The position numbers and the translations under genes were made by a program. The notes beneath the pieces were generated by a model. It was given only the letters and a program-made list of their open reading frames with translations. It was not told where the DNA came from and ran no database searches. From the NCBI GenBank assembly GCA_963704595.1, contig OY969922.1, positions 1,426,001-1,490,000 of the forward strand: a stretch of 64,000 nucleotides of DNA, given 5' to 3'. The DNA comes from Acuticoccus sp963704595. Lineage in GTDB: Bacteria > Pseudomonadota > Alphaproteobacteria > Rhizobiales > Amorphaceae. Every line of letters begins with the position of its first letter. Position 1 is the stretch's first letter. This document shows, piece after piece, positions 45,607 through 58,054 of the stretch.

Positions 45607-45945
45607 CGAAGTGGTCCTTCTTGGCGAGAGCGATCGCGCCGTGATGCGTGTTCACCGGGGGATAAAGCCGCCTCGTATCCATCCGCCGGGGATGGAAATT
45701 CGCTGCGCAATCCTGGCCGTATGCTGACGCGTGTGGGCGACGCAAGCATGGTTGCGCCGCCCCGATCTTATTTCAAGCCTCAAATATCGGGGTGCGCCGG
45801 TGGGCCTCACGCGTGGTCGGCCGCCAAGGGCCGCGTCAGGGTGTCAGACCTTGTTCGAGGCTTGGCAAAACCCAATATGGGGATGAGCGGAGGATGCCGG
45901 TTCGGGTCCGCCGCCACGGTCGCTTGCATCAAGGATCGCTTTGGA
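45607..45945. other. Intergenic region with heat-shock promoter and leader
   Basis: The 339 bases between the divergent VOC and hsp20 genes hold no gene. The hsp20-proximal half carries the sigma-32-like promoter and ROSE-like leader described separately. The remainder is not obviously structured. Confidence 0.6.
45850..45878 (+). promoter_or_regulatory. Candidate sigma-32 (RpoH) promoter of hsp20
   Basis: CTTGTTC (45850-45856) and CCCAATAT (45871-45878) are separated by 14 bases, matching the RpoH pattern CTTG(AA)-13/15-CCC(C)AT(A/N)T. It lies about 70 bases upstream of the hsp20 start and predicts transcription from about 45885. Confidence 0.7.
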
Positions 45946-45948
45946 ATG
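45887..45948 (+). ncRNA. Candidate ROSE-type RNA thermometer in the hsp20 leader
   Basis: A first hairpin pairs GCGGA (45887-45891) with TCCGC (45907-45911), with inner CCG/CGG. The second, next to the start codon, contains the ROSE hallmark UYGCU as TCGCT (45920-45924), which faces the ribosome site AAGGA (45931-45935): CTTG pairs with CAAG, with a G-G opposition and a T-A closing pair, as in rhizobial ROSE elements. Melting on heating would free the ribosome site. Confidence 0.6.
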
Positions 45949-46374
45949 AGCCGTATTACACAGCTGTCGAGCCCGCTGCTCTTGGGCTTCGAGGAGATCG
46001 AGAGGGTTCTCGATCGCGTGACGAAGAGCGGGAGCGATGGCTACCCGCCCTACAACATCGAGCGCATCGCCGGCGCAGACGGGGATCAGCTTCGCATCAC
46101 CCTGGCGGTGGCCGGCTTCAGCCGCGACCAGCTTTCCGTGACCGTCGAGGACAATCAGCTCGTCATCCGCGGGCAGCAGAGCGTCGAGCCCGAGGAGGGC
46201 CGGCACTTCCTGCACCGCGGGATTGCGGCGCGGCAGTTCCAGCGCGCATTCGTGCTCGCCGAGGGGATCGAGATCCTGACGGCGTCCCTGTCCGACGGTC
46301 TGCTTTCGATCGACCTCGTCCGGCCGGAGCCGGAACGGACGGTCCGCACGATCGAAATTGCAGCTGACCGATAA
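45946..46374 (+). CDS. Small heat-shock protein, Hsp20/IbpA type
   Basis: A 142-residue chaperone with an alpha-crystallin domain: YNIERIAGADGDQLRITLAVAGFSRDQLSVTVEDNQLVIRG and EILTASLSDGLLSIDLVRPEPE. The C-terminal I-x-I motif is IEI. It holds unfolding proteins during heat shock. ATG 45946 has AAGGA 10 bases upstream, part of the ROSE-like hairpin. A DUF1150 gene follows about 150 bases downstream on the same strand. Confidence 0.95.
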   Translation: MSRITQLSSPLLLGFEEIERVLDRVTKSGSDGYPPYNIERIAGADGDQLRITLAVAGFSRDQLSVTVEDNQLVIRGQQSVEPEEGRHFLHRGIAARQFQRAFVLAEGIEILTASLSDGLLSIDLVRPEPERTVRTIEIAADR

Positions 46375-46527
46375 AAATCGACCGACTGGCAGCGTCATTG
46401 CACTGTGCCTGCTTGCCGAAAGCTTCGCTGAAGCTCGTCAAGCCGCCGTACAGCTTGGTGACAATAGAGTGTATCGGGCGCGAGAGGAGCCGTGGGGTTC
46501 CGCAGCGCCGCGTAAGGAGTGAGTGGG

Positions 46528-46803
46528 ATGATCGAGAGCGGTAAGGTGTCGGGGCGCACGTCCGCCCCTCTCATAAGCGAGCACCAGCTTGCGGTGCTGG
46601 GCGAAGGGCACGTGGCATACGTGCGCCAGCTCCGCTCCGAAGATGTGCACGACGTGTTTCCCGAAGCGCCTGAGATGGCGCCGGGGCAGCTCGTCTGGGC
46701 GCTCCTGTCGGCCGCCGGCACGCCGATCGTGCTGGCCGACACGCCCCAGGCGATCCTCGAGAACGCGATGGAAAACAACCTCGTGACCGTCAGCGTCCAC
46801 TGA
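46528..46803 (+). CDS. DUF1150 family protein
   Basis: A 91-residue protein: SEHQLAVLGEGHVAYVRQLRSEDV, then GQLVWALLSAAGTPIVLADTPQAILENAMENNLVTVSVH, the DUF1150 pattern. DUF1150 genes commonly follow hsp20 in alphaproteobacteria; their function is unknown, and a heat-shock role is inferred from position only. I use ATG 46528 because AAGGAG at 46514-46519 is well placed; GTG 46519 in the same frame is too close to it. Confidence 0.85.
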   Translation: MIESGKVSGRTSAPLISEHQLAVLGEGHVAYVRQLRSEDVHDVFPEAPEMAPGQLVWALLSAAGTPIVLADTPQAILENAMENNLVTVSVH

Positions 46804-46856
46804 CCTCACGGGATGATGCCCGCTGACGGGCTGCGGCATTCGCCTGGCGGTTCGGC

Positions 46857-47381
46857 TCAGTAGTCGAACCGGCGGGTGCCGCTGCCGAGCGGGTTGGGCG
46901 TCGCCGTGCGATGCGTCCAGAAATAGGCGGCCACCACGAGGCTGGCGGCCGCCAGTACGACCGACAGCGCGGTGTCGACGTCCATCGCCGCCGGCGCATC
47001 GATCAGGAACGCGATTTCGGCCGCCTCGACCAGGGAAACCACGAGCAGCGTGCAGGCTCCGAACACCCGCGCTGCCACGCTGCCCCGGTGGGTGATGAAG
47101 CCGACGGCCGATGCCGTTGCGAAAAGGCCGGCCATCAGCGCGGCCGTGGTGCCATCGGCGCCCGGCAGGGCCTCCTGCGGCATCAGGATCACGAGCACCG
47201 CGAGGATCGCGTAGCGCACCCCCAGGAGGACGAACAGAAGCGACGAGAGCCCGACGTCGAGCGCGCGGCTCCTGGTGATCGGGCGGCGGCGGCGCACCAT
47301 GAAGATGATGCCGACGATCAGCGTCACCGTGAGGAGCGCTCCGGCGTCAACCTGCGCATAAAGGTACGCCAGTGTTGCCAT
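46857..47381 (-). CDS. Hypothetical membrane protein
   Basis: A 174-residue protein with five to six hydrophobic segments (LLTVTLIVGIIFMV; DVGLSSLLFVLLGVRYAILAVLVILM; ALMAGLFATASAVGFI; FGACTLLVVSLVEAAEIAFLI; TALSVVLAAASLVVAAYF). A basic RRRRPITRSR loop follows the first segment. I do not recognise the family. ATG 47381 was chosen because hydrophobicity and codon pattern begin there; the ribosome site is weak. Confidence 0.65.
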   Translation of the reverse strand: MATLAYLYAQVDAGALLTVTLIVGIIFMVRRRRPITRSRALDVGLSSLLFVLLGVRYAILAVLVILMPQEALPGADGTTAALMAGLFATASAVGFITHRGSVAARVFGACTLLVVSLVEAAEIAFLIDAPAAMDVDTALSVVLAAASLVVAAYFWTHRTATPNPLGSGTRRFDY

Positions 47382-47593
47382 CGTCGTCCGCTCTCCATTG
47401 TCCGGGCCTCGCCGAGGCCGAGTTGCTTCTTGTGGTAAGTGTCGCTCAACACGGATGAAGGCAACCGTGAAATCGCCGCGAGCGTCGACACGCTGCGGCA
47501 TTACGCGCTGGCGTGTCCTCCTCCACCATTTGGCATCTCGGCACTGTGTTGGCTAGGCTGGCGGCAACCACGTTCCAGCCGGGCCAATGTCCC

Positions 47594-48605
47594 ATGAAAA
47601 ATCGTTCAACCCTGATAATTGCCGGTGCTGCCCTGGCGCTTGCCGGTGCGGTGGCGCCGCAGGCCGCCCGTGCCGCGTGCCCCGTGGAGGAGCCGATCAT
47701 GTTCGGCGGCCTCGACTACGGGTCGGCCGCGTTCCACACCGCGATGGCCCGCACGATCCTCGAGAAGGGCTACGACTGCAGTACGGACGTGATCCCCGGC
47801 ACCACGCTCATCCTCAACCAGGGCATGGCACGCGGCGACGTCGACATCCTGATGGAGATCTGGACCGCCAACACCGCCCAGGCCTTCCTGGACGCAGAGG
47901 CCGAAGGCAAGGTCATGCGCCTGGGCGCCACGTTCCCGGACGCGGTGGAGGGCTGGTACGTGCCACGCTACGTGGTGGAGGGCGAGAACGCGCCTGCGCC
48001 GGGCCTCAAGTCCATCACCGACCTTGCGAACTACAAGGAACTGTTCACCGACCCCGAGGAGCCGGACAAGGGCCGCTTCTACAACTGCGTGATCGGCTGG
48101 CAGTGCGAGGTGGTCAACTCCAAGAAGCTTGCCGCCTACGGTCTCGACGAAGACTTCACCAACGTCCGCCCTGGTGCTGGCGCGGCGCTCGAGGCCGCGG
48201 TCGAGGGCGCGTACCTGCGTGAAAAGCCGGTCGCTGTTCTACCACTGGGCGCCGACCTGGCTGATCGGCAAGTACGATTTCATCAAGCTGGACGAGCCGC
48301 CGTTCGACCAGGCGACCTGGGACGCGATGATGGCGGCAGACAAGCCCACCGCCGCGACCGCGTACCCTGAGACGCGGGTGGTGATCGGCGCAAACGTGGA
48401 ATTCGTCGGGGAATCGGACGTGATCAAGGCGTTCCTCGACGCCTATTCCACCACCAGCGCGCAGACGAGCCAGGCGCTTGCCTACATGCGCGACAACGAC
48501 GCTTCGCCCGAGGATGCCGCCCTCGACTTCATGCGCAACAACAAGGACGTCTGGTCCGCGTGGGTGCCCGATGATGTCGCCCAGAAGATTTCCGAGGCGC
48601 TCTAG
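47594..48605 (+). CDS. Glycine-betaine-type ABC substrate-binding protein 1 (frameshifted here)
   Basis: About 337 residues when repaired. Signal peptide MKNRSTLIIAGAALALAGAVAPQAARA. The OpuAC/ProX-type domain shows FGGLDYGSAAFHTAMARTILEKGYDC, GDVDILMEIWTANT and EGWYVPRYVVEG. The frame breaks at 48231-48235: GTCGCTGTTC should probably be GTCCTGTTC, giving REKPVLFYHWAPTWLIGKYDF. The Trp-rich HWAPTW belongs to the aromatic cage region. It precedes a second, related binding protein, separated by 398 bases. Confidence 0.9.
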
Positions 48606-49003
48606 TCAAACCCCGCACCATGGAGCCGGCGCTGCGTCTAGATTATGATTTTTTGCGCAGCGTTGGCCGTTTTGAATGTAGTTTTATCTGCAGATTGAAT
48701 TCGTGAATACATGGCGGCCAGAAATATTGGCCGCCATTGCGGGAAGTCTGGCCGCCGCCGCGCGGCGTCTCACCGGATCCCCGGCGTGTTGTGGTTTACT
48801 TTGAGATTCACGGCGCTATAAATTGAGCCAGCCGAACGAAATTGACTGACCTGTCGCTGGCCGCGTCGCCGGCGGCGCAACGCATGGTTCATGTGCTTCG
48901 GTCGTGGCAGGCCGCACCGGTCCGCCACGTTGCGGTCCGGGCCCCCCGCATCGGAAGGGCCCGCGCAATCCGGAGCGCTGACGATGAAACAAGGAGACTA
49001 CGT
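48606..49003 (+). promoter_or_regulatory. Gap between the two binding-protein genes: hairpins and a promoter
   Basis: No gene is seen in these 398 bases. CGCTGCG/CGCAGCG (48629-48661) forms a stem, followed by a perfect 10-base hairpin ATGGCGGCCA/TGGCCGCCAT (48710-48736). A sigma-70-like promoter, TTTACT (48795-48800) and TATAAA (48817-48822) with a 16-base spacer, lies ahead of the second gene. So the second binding-protein gene and the rest of the operon probably have their own promoter. Confidence 0.65.
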
Positions 49004-50041
49004 TTGAAACGACTTATGCTCGCGGCCACGCTCGCAGCTGCCCCCCTCGTCGCCGCTTCCGCGGCGCAGGCCCAGGCCGATTGCGCGGGCCTCGATCGTC
49101 CCGTCGTCCTCGCCGGCCTCGACTGGGACTCCAACTCGTTCCACAACGGCGTGGCGGGCTTCATTCTCGAAAACGGTTATGGCTGCGATATCGAAGCCAT
49201 TCCGGGCTCCACCATCCCGCTGCTGAACGGCATGATCCGCGGTGACATCGACATCACCATGGAAATGTGGATCCCCAACGTGAAGGAAGCGTGGGAAAAG
49301 GCCGTCGCCGACGGCACCGTCGAAAAGGTGGGCGTGTCCTACCCCGACGCCGTGCAGGCCTGGTTCGTGCCGAAGTATCTCGTCGAGGGTGACGATGCGC
49401 CGGCGCCGGACCTCAAGGCCGTGTCCGACCTGCCGAAGTACAAGGAGCTGTTCGAAGACCCCGAGGAGCCCGGCAAGGGCCGCTTCTACAACTGCATCCT
49501 CGGCTGGGGCTGTGAGCAGTTCAACACCAAGAAGCTGAAGGCCTACGGCCTCCTCGAGGACTACACCAACTTCCGCCCCGGCACCGGCGGCGCGCTGTCC
49601 GGCGCCATCGAGTCCGCGATCCTGCGCGAGAAGCCGATCGTGTTCTACTACTGGGGTCCGACGTGGGTGCTCGGCAAGGTCGGCGACCAGATCGTCCAGC
49701 TCGAGGAGCCTGCGCACGACGAGGCCATCTGGGAGACGCTCGCCAACACCCCCGAGGGTGAGATCGACGACAGCTTCGAGGCGACCGCCTATCCGCTGGT
49801 CGAGGTGAGCATCGCCACCAACAGCGAATTTGCCGCCGAAGCCGGCCCGATCGTCGAGTTCCTCGGCAACTACGGCCTCGACGCTGCGACCGTCTCCAAG
49901 GCGCTGGCCTACATGCAGGACGAGACGGCCTCGGCTGACGAAGCCGGCGAATGGTGGCTCGCCAACAACGTCGACGTCTGGAAGGAATGGGTGCCGGCCG
50001 AGGTCGCCGAGCGCGTCCAGTCCGCTCTCTCGTCGAGCTGA
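49004..50041 (+). CDS. Glycine-betaine-type ABC substrate-binding protein 2
   Basis: A 345-residue OpuAC-type protein. Signal peptide KRLMLAATLAAAPLVAASAAQAQ. LAGLDWDSNSFHNGVAGFILENGYGC, GDIDITMEMWIPNV, AWFVPKYLVEG and YYWGPTWVLGK parallel the first binding protein, about half identical by eye, so a duplication is likely. The start is TTG 49004 (AAGGAG 7 bases upstream); an in-frame upstream ATG is not needed. The quaternary-amine cage cannot be fully checked here. Terminator-like hairpin follows. Confidence 0.93.
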   Translation: MKRLMLAATLAAAPLVAASAAQAQADCAGLDRPVVLAGLDWDSNSFHNGVAGFILENGYGCDIEAIPGSTIPLLNGMIRGDIDITMEMWIPNVKEAWEKAVADGTVEKVGVSYPDAVQAWFVPKYLVEGDDAPAPDLKAVSDLPKYKELFEDPEEPGKGRFYNCILGWGCEQFNTKKLKAYGLLEDYTNFRPGTGGALSGAIESAILREKPIVFYYWGPTWVLGKVGDQIVQLEEPAHDEAIWETLANTPEGEIDDSFEATAYPLVEVSIATNSEFAAEAGPIVEFLGNYGLDAATVSKALAYMQDETASADEAGEWWLANNVDVWKEWVPAEVAERVQSALSSS

Positions 50042-50073
50042 CGCACGCGCCTGTAACGCGCAACTGAATGACC

Positions 50074-50108
50074 GCGGCGGTGTTCCTCAGGAATGCCGCC
50101 GCATTTTT
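50074..50108 (+). terminator. Terminator/attenuator between binding protein 2 and the permease
   Basis: GCGGCGG (50074-50080) pairs with CCGCCGC (50096-50102); an inner TTCCT/AGGAA stem extends it. ATTTTTA follows (T run 50104-50108). It lies 26 bases upstream of the permease start and probably reduces read-through. Confidence 0.85.
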
Positions 50109-50133
50109 ATAGGACGGGACGAGGGAACACCCG

Positions 50134-51056
50134 ATGGACGAACAGCCGCCTTCATTCTTCGACAGGATCACCGACAACTTCCAGGAGTGGCTGTTCTTCG
50201 ACGGCGCTGTCGGCGATGCGATCCGCAAGTCGACCAACGAGTTCGTGCGCTTCCTCGTCATCAACTACGGTGACGGGTTCGAGGCGTTCTCGAACTTCCT
50301 CCTCCAGGCGCTGGTCTGGCTGGAGCGGCTGCTGGACGACGACGCCCGTCCTCATCATCCTCGCCTTCGTCGGCCTCCTCGCCTACGCCGCCTCGCGCCG
50401 CGTGCTCCTGTCCGTCGGCATGATGGTGGCGCTCTGGTTCGTCGGCACTCTCGGCCTGTGGGACAAGGCGATGCAGACCATCGCCATCATGATCGTGGCG
50501 GTGCTGATGTCGGTCTTCATCGGCATTCCGGTCGGCGTCCTTACCGCAAAGTCCAACCGGGCGCGGTCGATCATCAACCCGATCCTCGACCTGATGCAGA
50601 CCATCCCGAGCTTCGTCTACCTCATCCCGGCGGTGATGCTGTTCGGCCTCGGCAAGATCCCGGCGATCCTCGCCACGGTCATCTACGCGACGCCGCCGCT
50701 CATCCGCCTCACCGACCTCGGCATCCGCTACGTCGACGCGCGAGGTGGTGGAGGCCTCGCGCGCATTCGGCGCCAACCGCTGGCAGATGCTGGCGGGCGT
50801 CCAGATCCCGCTGGCGCTTCCCTCCATCATGCAGGGCATCAACCAGACCATGATGATGGCGCTCGCCATGGTGGTGATCGCCTCGATGATCGGCGCCCGC
50901 GGCGTCGGCGAGACCGTCCTCCTCGGCCTCCAGCGCAACGACGCGGGGCAGGGCCTCATCGGCGGCATTGCCATCGTCGTGCTTGCCATCATCTTCGACC
51001 GGATCAGTCAGGCGGCGGGGCAGCGCGCCCAGAAGCATCGCCAGGTCGCGCATTAA
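50134..51056 (+). CDS. Glycine-betaine-type ABC permease, ProW/OpuAB type (two frameshifts here)
   Basis: About 306 residues when repaired. A soluble lead (DEQPPSFFDRITDNFQEWLFF) precedes about six helices. NPILDLMQTIPSFVYLIPAVMLFGLGKIPAILATVIYATPPLIRLTDLGIR and VEASRAFGANRWQMLAGVQIPLALPSIMQGINQT are typical of ProW. The frame changes near 50341-50347 and 50739-50742, each explained by one extra base. The middle segment lies in one frame and the last in another. Confidence 0.93.
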
Positions 51057-51069
51057 GGAAACGTCTGAC

Positions 51070-52337
<1,268 letters not shown>

Positions 52338-52438
52338 TCCCGCCGCGGCGAACGCGGCGCCGGCGGCTTCCCCCGGCGCCGCAAATCGGCAATTCTCTGC
52401 CGCGGCGCCTGTGGCTGCGCCGCGACAGACGAGCCAGC

Positions 52439-54005
52439 ATGATCCGCCTAGCCGACTTTGCCTCCTACGACGACGCGCGCGCCAACTTTCGCTGGCCCGT
52501 GCCGTCGGCCTACAACATCGCCGAAGAGTGCTGCGACCGCTGGGCAAGGCTCGACCCCGACCGGCCCGCGCTGATCCTCGCCGACGATACCGGCGCCCCG
52601 CGCCCGCTCACCTACGGCGCGCTCCAGGCCGAGGCCAACCGCTGCGCCAACGCGCTCGCCGCCCTCGGCGTCAGGCGCGGCACCGCGGTCGCGATCCACC
52701 TCGGGCAGACGCTGGAAACCGTCGCGGTCCACCTCGCGGTCTACAAGCTCGGCGCGATCGCGGTGCCGCTCGCGGCCGTCTTCGGCCCCGAGGCGATCGC
52801 CTTCCGGATGGAAACCTCGGGCGCCACGCTCCTCGTCACGGGCGAAGCCGGCAACCGGATGCCGGACCTCGAGGCGGCGATCCTTCCGGTCCGCGGCCCC
52901 GGCCGGAACCTGCGCGATCTGATGGCGGCGGCGTCCAGCGAGGCGGAGACGGCCGCCACCGGTCCCGACGATCCGGCGATGATGATCTTCACCTCGGGCA
53001 CCACGGGCCAGCCGAAGGGCGCGCTCCACGGCCACCGCGTTCTGCTCGGCCACATCCCCGGCGTGCAGATGCACCACGACCTGATGCCACATGCCGGCGA
53101 CAGGCTGTGGACCCCGGCGGACTGGGCGTGGGCCGGCGGCCTTCTCAACGTCCTCCTGCCCGGCCTTGCGATGGGGGTCGCCGTGGTGGCGCAGCGCCAG
53201 CCGAGGTTCGACCCGGACGAGGCGCTGGACTGGGCGCGGATCGCGGGCGTTCGCAACGCCTTCATCCCGCCGACGGCGCTGCAGGATGATGCGCGACACC
53301 CGGCCCCGGGTCGATTTCCGCTCTGTCGGCTCGGGCGGCGAGCAGCTCGGCGCGGCAACCTTCGAGTGGGGCCGGCAGCGCCTCGGCCTCACCATCAACG
53401 AGTTCTACGGGCAGACCGAGGCCAACCTCGTTCTCTCCAGCTGCGCCGCATGGGGGATCGCGACCCCCGGCGTGATCGGTCGCCCGGTGCCGGGCCACGA
53501 GGTCGCGGTGATCGACGACGACGGCGCGCCGGTGCCGGACGGCGAGCAGGGCACCATCGCCGTGCGCGCGCCGGACCCGGTGATGTTCCTCGGCTACCAC
53601 CGCGCGCCGGAGGCGACCGCGGAGAAGTTCGCCGGCCCCTGGATGACCACCGGCGACCAGGGCGTCGCGGGGCCGGACGGCGTCCGCTTCGTCGGCCGCG
53701 ACGACGACGTGATCTCCTCGTCGGGCTACAGGATCGGCCCCGGCGAGATCGAGAGCTGCCTCGCGGGCCATCCCGCCGTCGCGCTTTCGGCGGTCGTCGG
53801 CAAGCCCGATGCGGTGCGCGGCGAGGTGGTCGCGGCGTTCGTCAAGCTGGCGCCCGGCCATCCGGCGGACGACGCGCTGAAGGCGGACATCCAGGCCTTC
53901 GTGCGCGAGCGGCTGTCCGCGCACGAATATCCGCGCTTCATCGAGTTCGTGGACGAGGTGCCGCTGACGTCCACCGGCAAGGTGATCCGCCGCGTCTTCC
54001 GCTGA
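52439..54005 (+). CDS. AMP-dependent acyl-CoA synthetase (frameshifted here)
   Basis: About 522 residues when repaired. It belongs to the acetyl/propionyl-CoA-synthetase-like ANL superfamily. The P-loop is IFTSGTTGQPKGALHGH, then NEFYGQTEANLVLSSCAAWG and TTGDQG ... YRIGPGEIE, and a C-terminal lysine in TSTGKVIRR. The frame breaks near 53283-53286 (CTGCAGGATGATG; one extra base). It activates a carboxylic acid as CoA ester. It lies just downstream of the betaine-type ABC genes, so the imported compound or its breakdown product (for example a carnitine-, DMSP- or betaine-derived acid) may be its substrate. That is inference. Confidence 0.88.
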
Positions 54006-54011
54006 CCGGCG

Positions 54012-54886
54012 TCAGCCGATGAAGGCGAGGATCGCGCGCGCCGTCTCGGCCGGCGCCTCGCGCTGGGGAAAGTGGCCGACGCCCGGCAGGACGACGCGCT
54101 CGTAGCGCCCGGCGAACATCGCCTCCCGCCCTTCGGATGTCGCGGGCCCGTTGGCCGGGTCGCCATCGCCATGGATGACGAGGGTCGGCACGCGGATGGT
54201 GGGGTCTTCCGCCTGTGCCGCGCGCAGCCCGTCATAATGCGGGTCGGGCGTCGCGAAGCCCCACCGCACGCGGTAGCTGTGGAGGACGATCGTCGCCCAG
54301 TCCGGGTTCTGGAAGGCGCGGGCGGCCTCCATGAAGGCGGCCTCGTCGTGCGGCACGCCGGGCATCCAGATCTGCCACAGGTAGCGGGTGAGGTTCTCGC
54401 GGTCCTCGCGGACCAGTGCGTCGCCGCGCGGCGTCGCCATCAGCCAGTGGTACCAGTAGTTCTGGAGCTGGGGGAGCGACATCGGCTGGTCGGGTGCATT
54501 GGTGCCCCAGCCGACGGACATCGCGATGGCGTGGCTGAAGAGGTCCGGCCGGGCATGGGCGGCGACGTAGACCGCGCGGGCGCCCCAGTCGTGCCCCACG
54601 GCGATCGCCGGGGCGAGGCCCATCGCCTCGACGAGGTCGATCAGATCCTGCCCAAGCCCTTCGAGGTCACCCGCACGGGGCGTTTCCCCGGACAGGAAGC
54701 GGGTTTCGCCGAAGCCGCGCAGGGCGGGGCAGAGTGTCTGGTAGCCGGCGGCGTGGAGGTGTGGGAGGACGGCATTCCAGCAGGCGGGCGCGTCGGGCCA
54801 GCCGTGGAGGAGGAGGATGGGCCGCCCATCCTCCGGTCCAGCGCGCTCGACCGAAATGGCGAGGCGCGGGGTGCGGACGACCTCGC

Positions 54887-54890
<4 letters not shown>
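54012..54890 (-). CDS. Alpha/beta hydrolase (epoxide hydrolase-like)
   Basis: A 292-residue alpha/beta hydrolase: HGWPDAPACWNAVLPHL (oxyanion HGxP), nucleophile elbow GHDWGA with catalytic Asp near residue 103, and the C-terminal His in VGHFPQREAP. The Asp nucleophile and HGWP motif are those of epoxide hydrolases and haloalkane-dehalogenase relatives. The cap region (about 130-220) is Trp-rich. Its start overlaps the phaZ stop by 4 bases, so it follows the depolymerase gene in an operon. Substrate unknown. Confidence 0.85.
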
Positions 54891-56512
<1,622 letters not shown>

Positions 56513-56557
56513 GAGACCTCTGGCGTGGCGCGTGGGAGTAGATTCTCGGTGTGCTGC

Positions 56558-56622
56558 AGCGCAACATATTGCGCTCCCAGGTGGCAAAGGCAAGTGCGCA
56601 ACGTTTCCAATTCTAGGTTGCG
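56558..56622. promoter_or_regulatory. Two TTGCG-type inverted repeats in the phaZ-regB intergenic region
   Basis: A perfect 18-base palindrome AGCGCAA-CATA-TTGCGCT lies at 56558-56575. A second dyad, CGCAAC (56597-56602) with GTTGCG (56617-56622), follows 22 bases later. PhaR, the PHB-responsive repressor, is known to bind TTGC/TGC-rich dyads upstream of PHA genes, so this is a candidate PhaR operator for phaZ. RegA binding is an alternative. Confidence 0.55.
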
Positions 56623-56673
56623 AACGTCGAATACCGGCATCTGCAAACGTTCAGGTCGTGGGATAACGTGACG

Positions 56674-57961
56674 ATGCCACTGAGCCAGACTCACCTTCTT
56701 CAGCTCGAAACCAGGGTCGTGCGCGTGCGCACGCTCCTGTTCCTGCGCTGGGTCGCGATCCTCGGCCAGCTCGGCGCAATCCTGTTCGTCTCGTTCGTCC
56801 TTGGCTTCGACCTGCCGACCGCGCCGTGCCTCGGCCTCGTCGCGTTGTCGGCATGGTCTAACGTGTTCCTGCGCGTAAAGTTCGCGGACGATCGGCGAAT
56901 GCCGGAGGAATGGACGAACGGCGTGATGACGTTCGACATCCTCCAGCTCGGCGCGCAGCTGATGCTGACCGGCGGGCTCACCAACCCGTTCGCATTCCTC
57001 ATCATCGCGCCGGTGATGGTTTCAGCCACCACGCTGTCGGCCAACCGCACGATGACGCTTGTGGGCCATCGTCTTCCTGGTCGCGACGCTGCTTGCCGTC
57101 GTCTACATGCCGCTGCCGTGGTTTGCGGGGGAGGCGTTCAACCCGCCGTTCCTGTTCGTCGGCGGCGTGTGGCTGGCGCTGGTGTGCAGTCTCACTTTCA
57201 TGGGCTTCTACGCCTACAGGGTGGCCGAGGAGCGGCGCCAGCTCGTCAACGCGCTGACCGCGACCGAACTCGTCCTCAACCGCGAGCAGAACCTCCAGGC
57301 GCTGGACGGCCTCGCCGCCGCCGCCGCGCACGAACTCGGCACCCCGCTCGCCACCATCTCGGTCGTCACCCGCGAGCTGGAGCGCGAGCTAGAACCCGAT
57401 TCCCCGATCGCGGACGACATCCGCCTGTTGCGCACCCAGTCGGAGCGGTGCCGGTCAATCCTCGGCAAGCTCAAGAACCTGCGTGAGGACGGCGAGAGCC
57501 CGCTCGTCAGCCACAGCGTCCACGCGCTTCTGGAGGAGGTGGTCGAGCCGCACCGCGACAAGGGCATCACCGTCAGGCTCGACGTTCTGGGCACCGGTGA
57601 CGACGACCAGCCCGTGATCTTCCGCAACCCGGCGATCCACTACGGCCTCGGCAACCTCGTCGAGAATGCCGTCGAGTTCGCGCGCACCACGGTCTCGGTC
57701 ACCGCCGACTGGAACCACGACGCGCTCCAGGTTGTTATCGCAGACGACGGGCCGGGTTTCGCGGAGGATGTCCTGCAGCGCATCGGCGACCCGTTCGTCA
57801 GCCGCCGCCGCAGCCCCGACGGGGCAGGCGGCCTCGGGCTTGGCATCTTCATCGCGAAGACGCTGCTCGAGCGCACCGGCGCCACCGTCGTCTTCGAGAA
57901 CGACGAGGGTGCCATCTCCAGCGTGACCTGGCCCCGTTCCGCCCTCGCGCGCGAACGTTGA
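56674..57961 (+). CDS. regB: Redox-sensing histidine kinase RegB/ActS (frameshifted here)
   Basis: About 429 residues when repaired. Six membrane helices come first; GGLTNPFAFL is the conserved quinone-site heptapeptide region. The H-box AAAAHELGTPLATISVV (His near residue 218), the conserved Cys in SERCRSIL (thiol switch of RegB) and the ATPase motifs (DDGPGFAEDVL; GLGLGIFIAKTLLE) follow. Break at 57063-57065: GTGGGCC should probably be GTGGCC (restores MTLVAIVFLVATLL). It phosphorylates RegA under low oxygen. The start is GTG 56668 or ATG 56674; I take the latter for spacing. Confidence 0.93.
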
Positions 57962-58054
57962 TTGTGCACGACCAAAGATTACAAGTTGGACAGGCTGCGG
58001 GAAGCTGGAGGCTGCCTCCCTATATCAATTCTGAACAGAATATGAGGGGGCACC

